Below, one piece after another: positions 41,307-42,184 of a stretch of 42,184 bases of DNA (position 1 is its first letter; the number at the start of each line of letters is the position of its first letter). Origin of the DNA: Candidatus Levilactobacillus faecigallinarum (GTDB lineage Bacteria > Bacillota > Bacilli > Lactobacillales > Lactobacillaceae). The notes under the pieces are model-generated. The model saw nothing but the letters and a program-made list of their open reading frames with translations. It made no database searches and was not told the origin of the DNA. A program made the position numbers and the translations under genes. The stretch is taken from assembly GCA_019113985.1 (NCBI GenBank), contig DXGJ01000036.1:1-42184 (forward strand). The letters run 5' to 3'.

Positions 41307-41462
41307 ATGCCAGAAAAATCATCGAAGTCAACGACCAATAAGCCCGGCGTCAAGATTCATCCCAAGGTCGAGCCCTCATCGGGTGGCCTGGCGGACTGGG
41401 GACCCCTACTTGCCTGGGCAACCGGTGGCATCAAGCGTCTCTGGAAGAAGCTGAAAAAATAG
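41307..41462 (+). CDS. Small cationic amphipathic peptide, 51 aa
   Basis: AAAGGAG lies about ten bases before the ATG. The product has a polar, lysine- and serine-rich first half and then a Gly/Trp-rich amphipathic segment (GGLADWGPLLAWATGGIKRL) ending in WKKLKK. It has no signal peptide or double-glycine leader. It resembles leaderless bacteriocin or membrane-surface peptides in composition only; no immunity or export gene is adjacent. The family is not recognised. Confidence 0.5.
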   Translation: MPEKSSKSTTNKPGVKIHPKVEPSSGGLADWGPLLAWATGGIKRLWKKLKK

Positions 41463-41519
41463 TCTTTTGAGAGGGCTTACACGCAAACCCGTTAATTTAT
41501 TTCACCGATAACAATCTCA

Positions 41520-41548
41520 CCGCGGGTTAAGGAGTGAAACCCCCGCGG
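41520..41548. other. GC-rich hairpin in the intergenic region
   Basis: CCGCGGG (41520-41526) pairs with CCCGCGG (41542-41548). No T run follows. It may be a weak terminator for the small peptide gene. The rest of 41463-41609 shows nothing I can identify. Confidence 0.35.
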
Positions 41549-41609
41549 CACCCCTTTCCCACCGATATGCGCGTGACTCGGCCCGCCATTCCGGGGGTGA
41601 AAACGTCGG

Positions 41610-41638
41610 TTGTGTTTTTCAAACGACCGTGGTACAGT
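41610..41638 (+). promoter_or_regulatory. Promoter of the xanthine permease gene
   Basis: TTGTGT (41610-41615) and TACAGT (41633-41638) are 17 bp apart, 30 bases before the riboswitch. Confidence 0.65.
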
Positions 41639-41668
41639 AAGTGTCATTCAAAAATACTAAATATGTAA

Positions 41669-41738
41669 TTGCCTATATAATGCCAAGATAGGGTTGGCGA
41701 GTTTCTACCTGGGACCGTAAATCTCAGACTATAAGCAA
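41669..41738 (+). ncRNA. Purine riboswitch, guanine type
   Basis: P1 pairs TTGCCTATA (41669) with TATAAGCAA (41730-41738). P2 pairs GCCAA with TTGGC around the loop GATAGGG. The core is GAGTTTCTACC, and P3 has the loop CCGTAAA. The specificity base in GACTAT is C, as in guanine/hypoxanthine-sensing members; adenine sensors have T there. Confidence 0.93.
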
Positions 41739-41793
41739 ATTGAGGACCCAAACTCTTTTTGCCGATGAAAAGAGTCATCGGTCGAGTTTTCAG

Positions 41794-41830
41794 GAACCCC
41801 CTTTTTGCAAAGTGGGGTTCTTTTTGTTTT
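41794..41830 (+). terminator. Riboswitch-controlled terminator
   Basis: GAACCCC (41794-41800) pairs with GGGGTTC (41814-41820), followed by TTTTTGTTTT. It is the expression platform of the guanine riboswitch. Confidence 0.88.
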
Positions 41831-41879
41831 CATTTTCCCTACGGCATTATATCGGCGTTACCGTCAGGAGGAAATTTTC

Positions 41880-42184
41880 TTGCAGTCCACGAAGTCCGCA
41901 ACGCCAGTCTCAACACCGAACAAGGGGCAGTCACTTTCCACGTGGCAAGCCGCCATTCTGGGTTTTCAGCATTTATTAGCGATGTATTCCGGTGATGTTC
42001 TGGTTCCCCTCCTAATCGGGGGCGCGTTACATTTTAACGCCATTCAGATGGCCTATCTGATTAGCGCGGACATCTTCATGTGTGGGGTCGCAACCCTCCT
42101 CCAACTCAAACGAACCCGGCTGACCGGGATTGCCCTACCCGTAGTTCTTGGCTGCGCGGTGCAAGCCGTGACGCCGTTGTCCGC
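41880..42184 (+). CDS. pbuX: Xanthine permease (NCS2 family), partial at window end
   Basis: The frame opens at TTG, eight bases after AGGAGG, and runs off the window after 101 codons. The N terminus has NCS2 signatures: GFQHLLAMYSGDVLVPLLIG, then MCGVATLLQL and GIALPVVLGCAVQ, which match xanthine permeases better than uracil permeases. It imports xanthine or related purines and is controlled by the guanine riboswitch. Confidence 0.88.
   Translation, partial: MQSTKSATPVSTPNKGQSLSTWQAAILGFQHLLAMYSGDVLVPLLIGGALHFNAIQMAYLISADIFMCGVATLLQLKRTRLTGIALPVVLGCAVQAVTPLS

Overview
The window reads as a chromosomal segment of a GC-rich member of the Lactobacillaceae, most plausibly the Levilactobacillus group. 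This is inference from gene content: a putative tryptophan ABC transporter, a bile salt hydrolase-like enzyme, NlpC/P60 and glucosaminidase wall enzymes, a DUF915 hydrolase pair, ykoEDC-tenA and LtaS. Strong AGGAGG-type ribosome sites, TTG and GTG starts, and low-GC promoters in GC-rich coding DNA fit too. No rRNA, tRNA, intact insertion sequence, phage or CRISPR array was seen.

Layout. 1-720 is a gene-free cluster of long imperfect palindromes belonging to a structured repeat that recurs near 13.9 kb and 19.3 kb. 757-3758 is a tryptophan-type attenuator leader followed by trpXYZ. 3.8-10.4 kb holds a beta-hydroxyacid dehydrogenase, a TerC-type membrane protein, two secreted wall-associated enzymes, a YdcF-type protein and a choloylglycine hydrolase-family enzyme. 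10.6-13.4 kb is one large MMPL-type exporter. 13.4-14.0 kb carries a decayed membrane-protein gene abutting a repeat copy. 14-19 kb holds a MerR regulator, a P60 endopeptidase, a GNAT enzyme, a histidine phosphatase and a lipoteichoic acid synthase. 19-24.2 kb holds another repeat copy beside a possible second gene remnant, a ferredoxin-NADP reductase, a DUF915 hydrolase, a PrsW-type membrane protease, a nucleoside hydrolase and a secreted basic protein.

24.2-28.2 kb is a probable operon of a HAD phosphatase, an orphan PTS EIIC, a DUF915 hydrolase and a second HAD phosphatase. 28.2-30.8 kb holds tandem paralogous D,D-carboxypeptidases. 31.0-34.5 kb is a TPP-riboswitch-controlled thiamine-precursor system, ykoE-ykoD-ykoC-tenA. 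35.1-36.9 kb has two divergent SDR dehydrogenases, each with a CcpA-type cre site at its promoter. 37-41.5 kb holds several small proteins, a zinc-ribbon/macro-domain operon, a protein with four Sm-like repeats, and an asparaginase. The window ends inside a xanthine permease gene behind a guanine-type purine riboswitch.

Several genes serve the cell envelope: glucosaminidase, P60, LtaS, the two S11 peptidases, the FmtA-like serine hydrolase, the MMPL exporter and PrsW. Three transport operons are controlled by RNA leaders (tryptophan attenuator, TPP and guanine riboswitches). The most unusual content is the structured repeat family: a three-way-junction fold whose stems differ in sequence between copies but stay paired around a constant core. 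The four-repeat Sm-like protein and the orphan EIIC operon are next.
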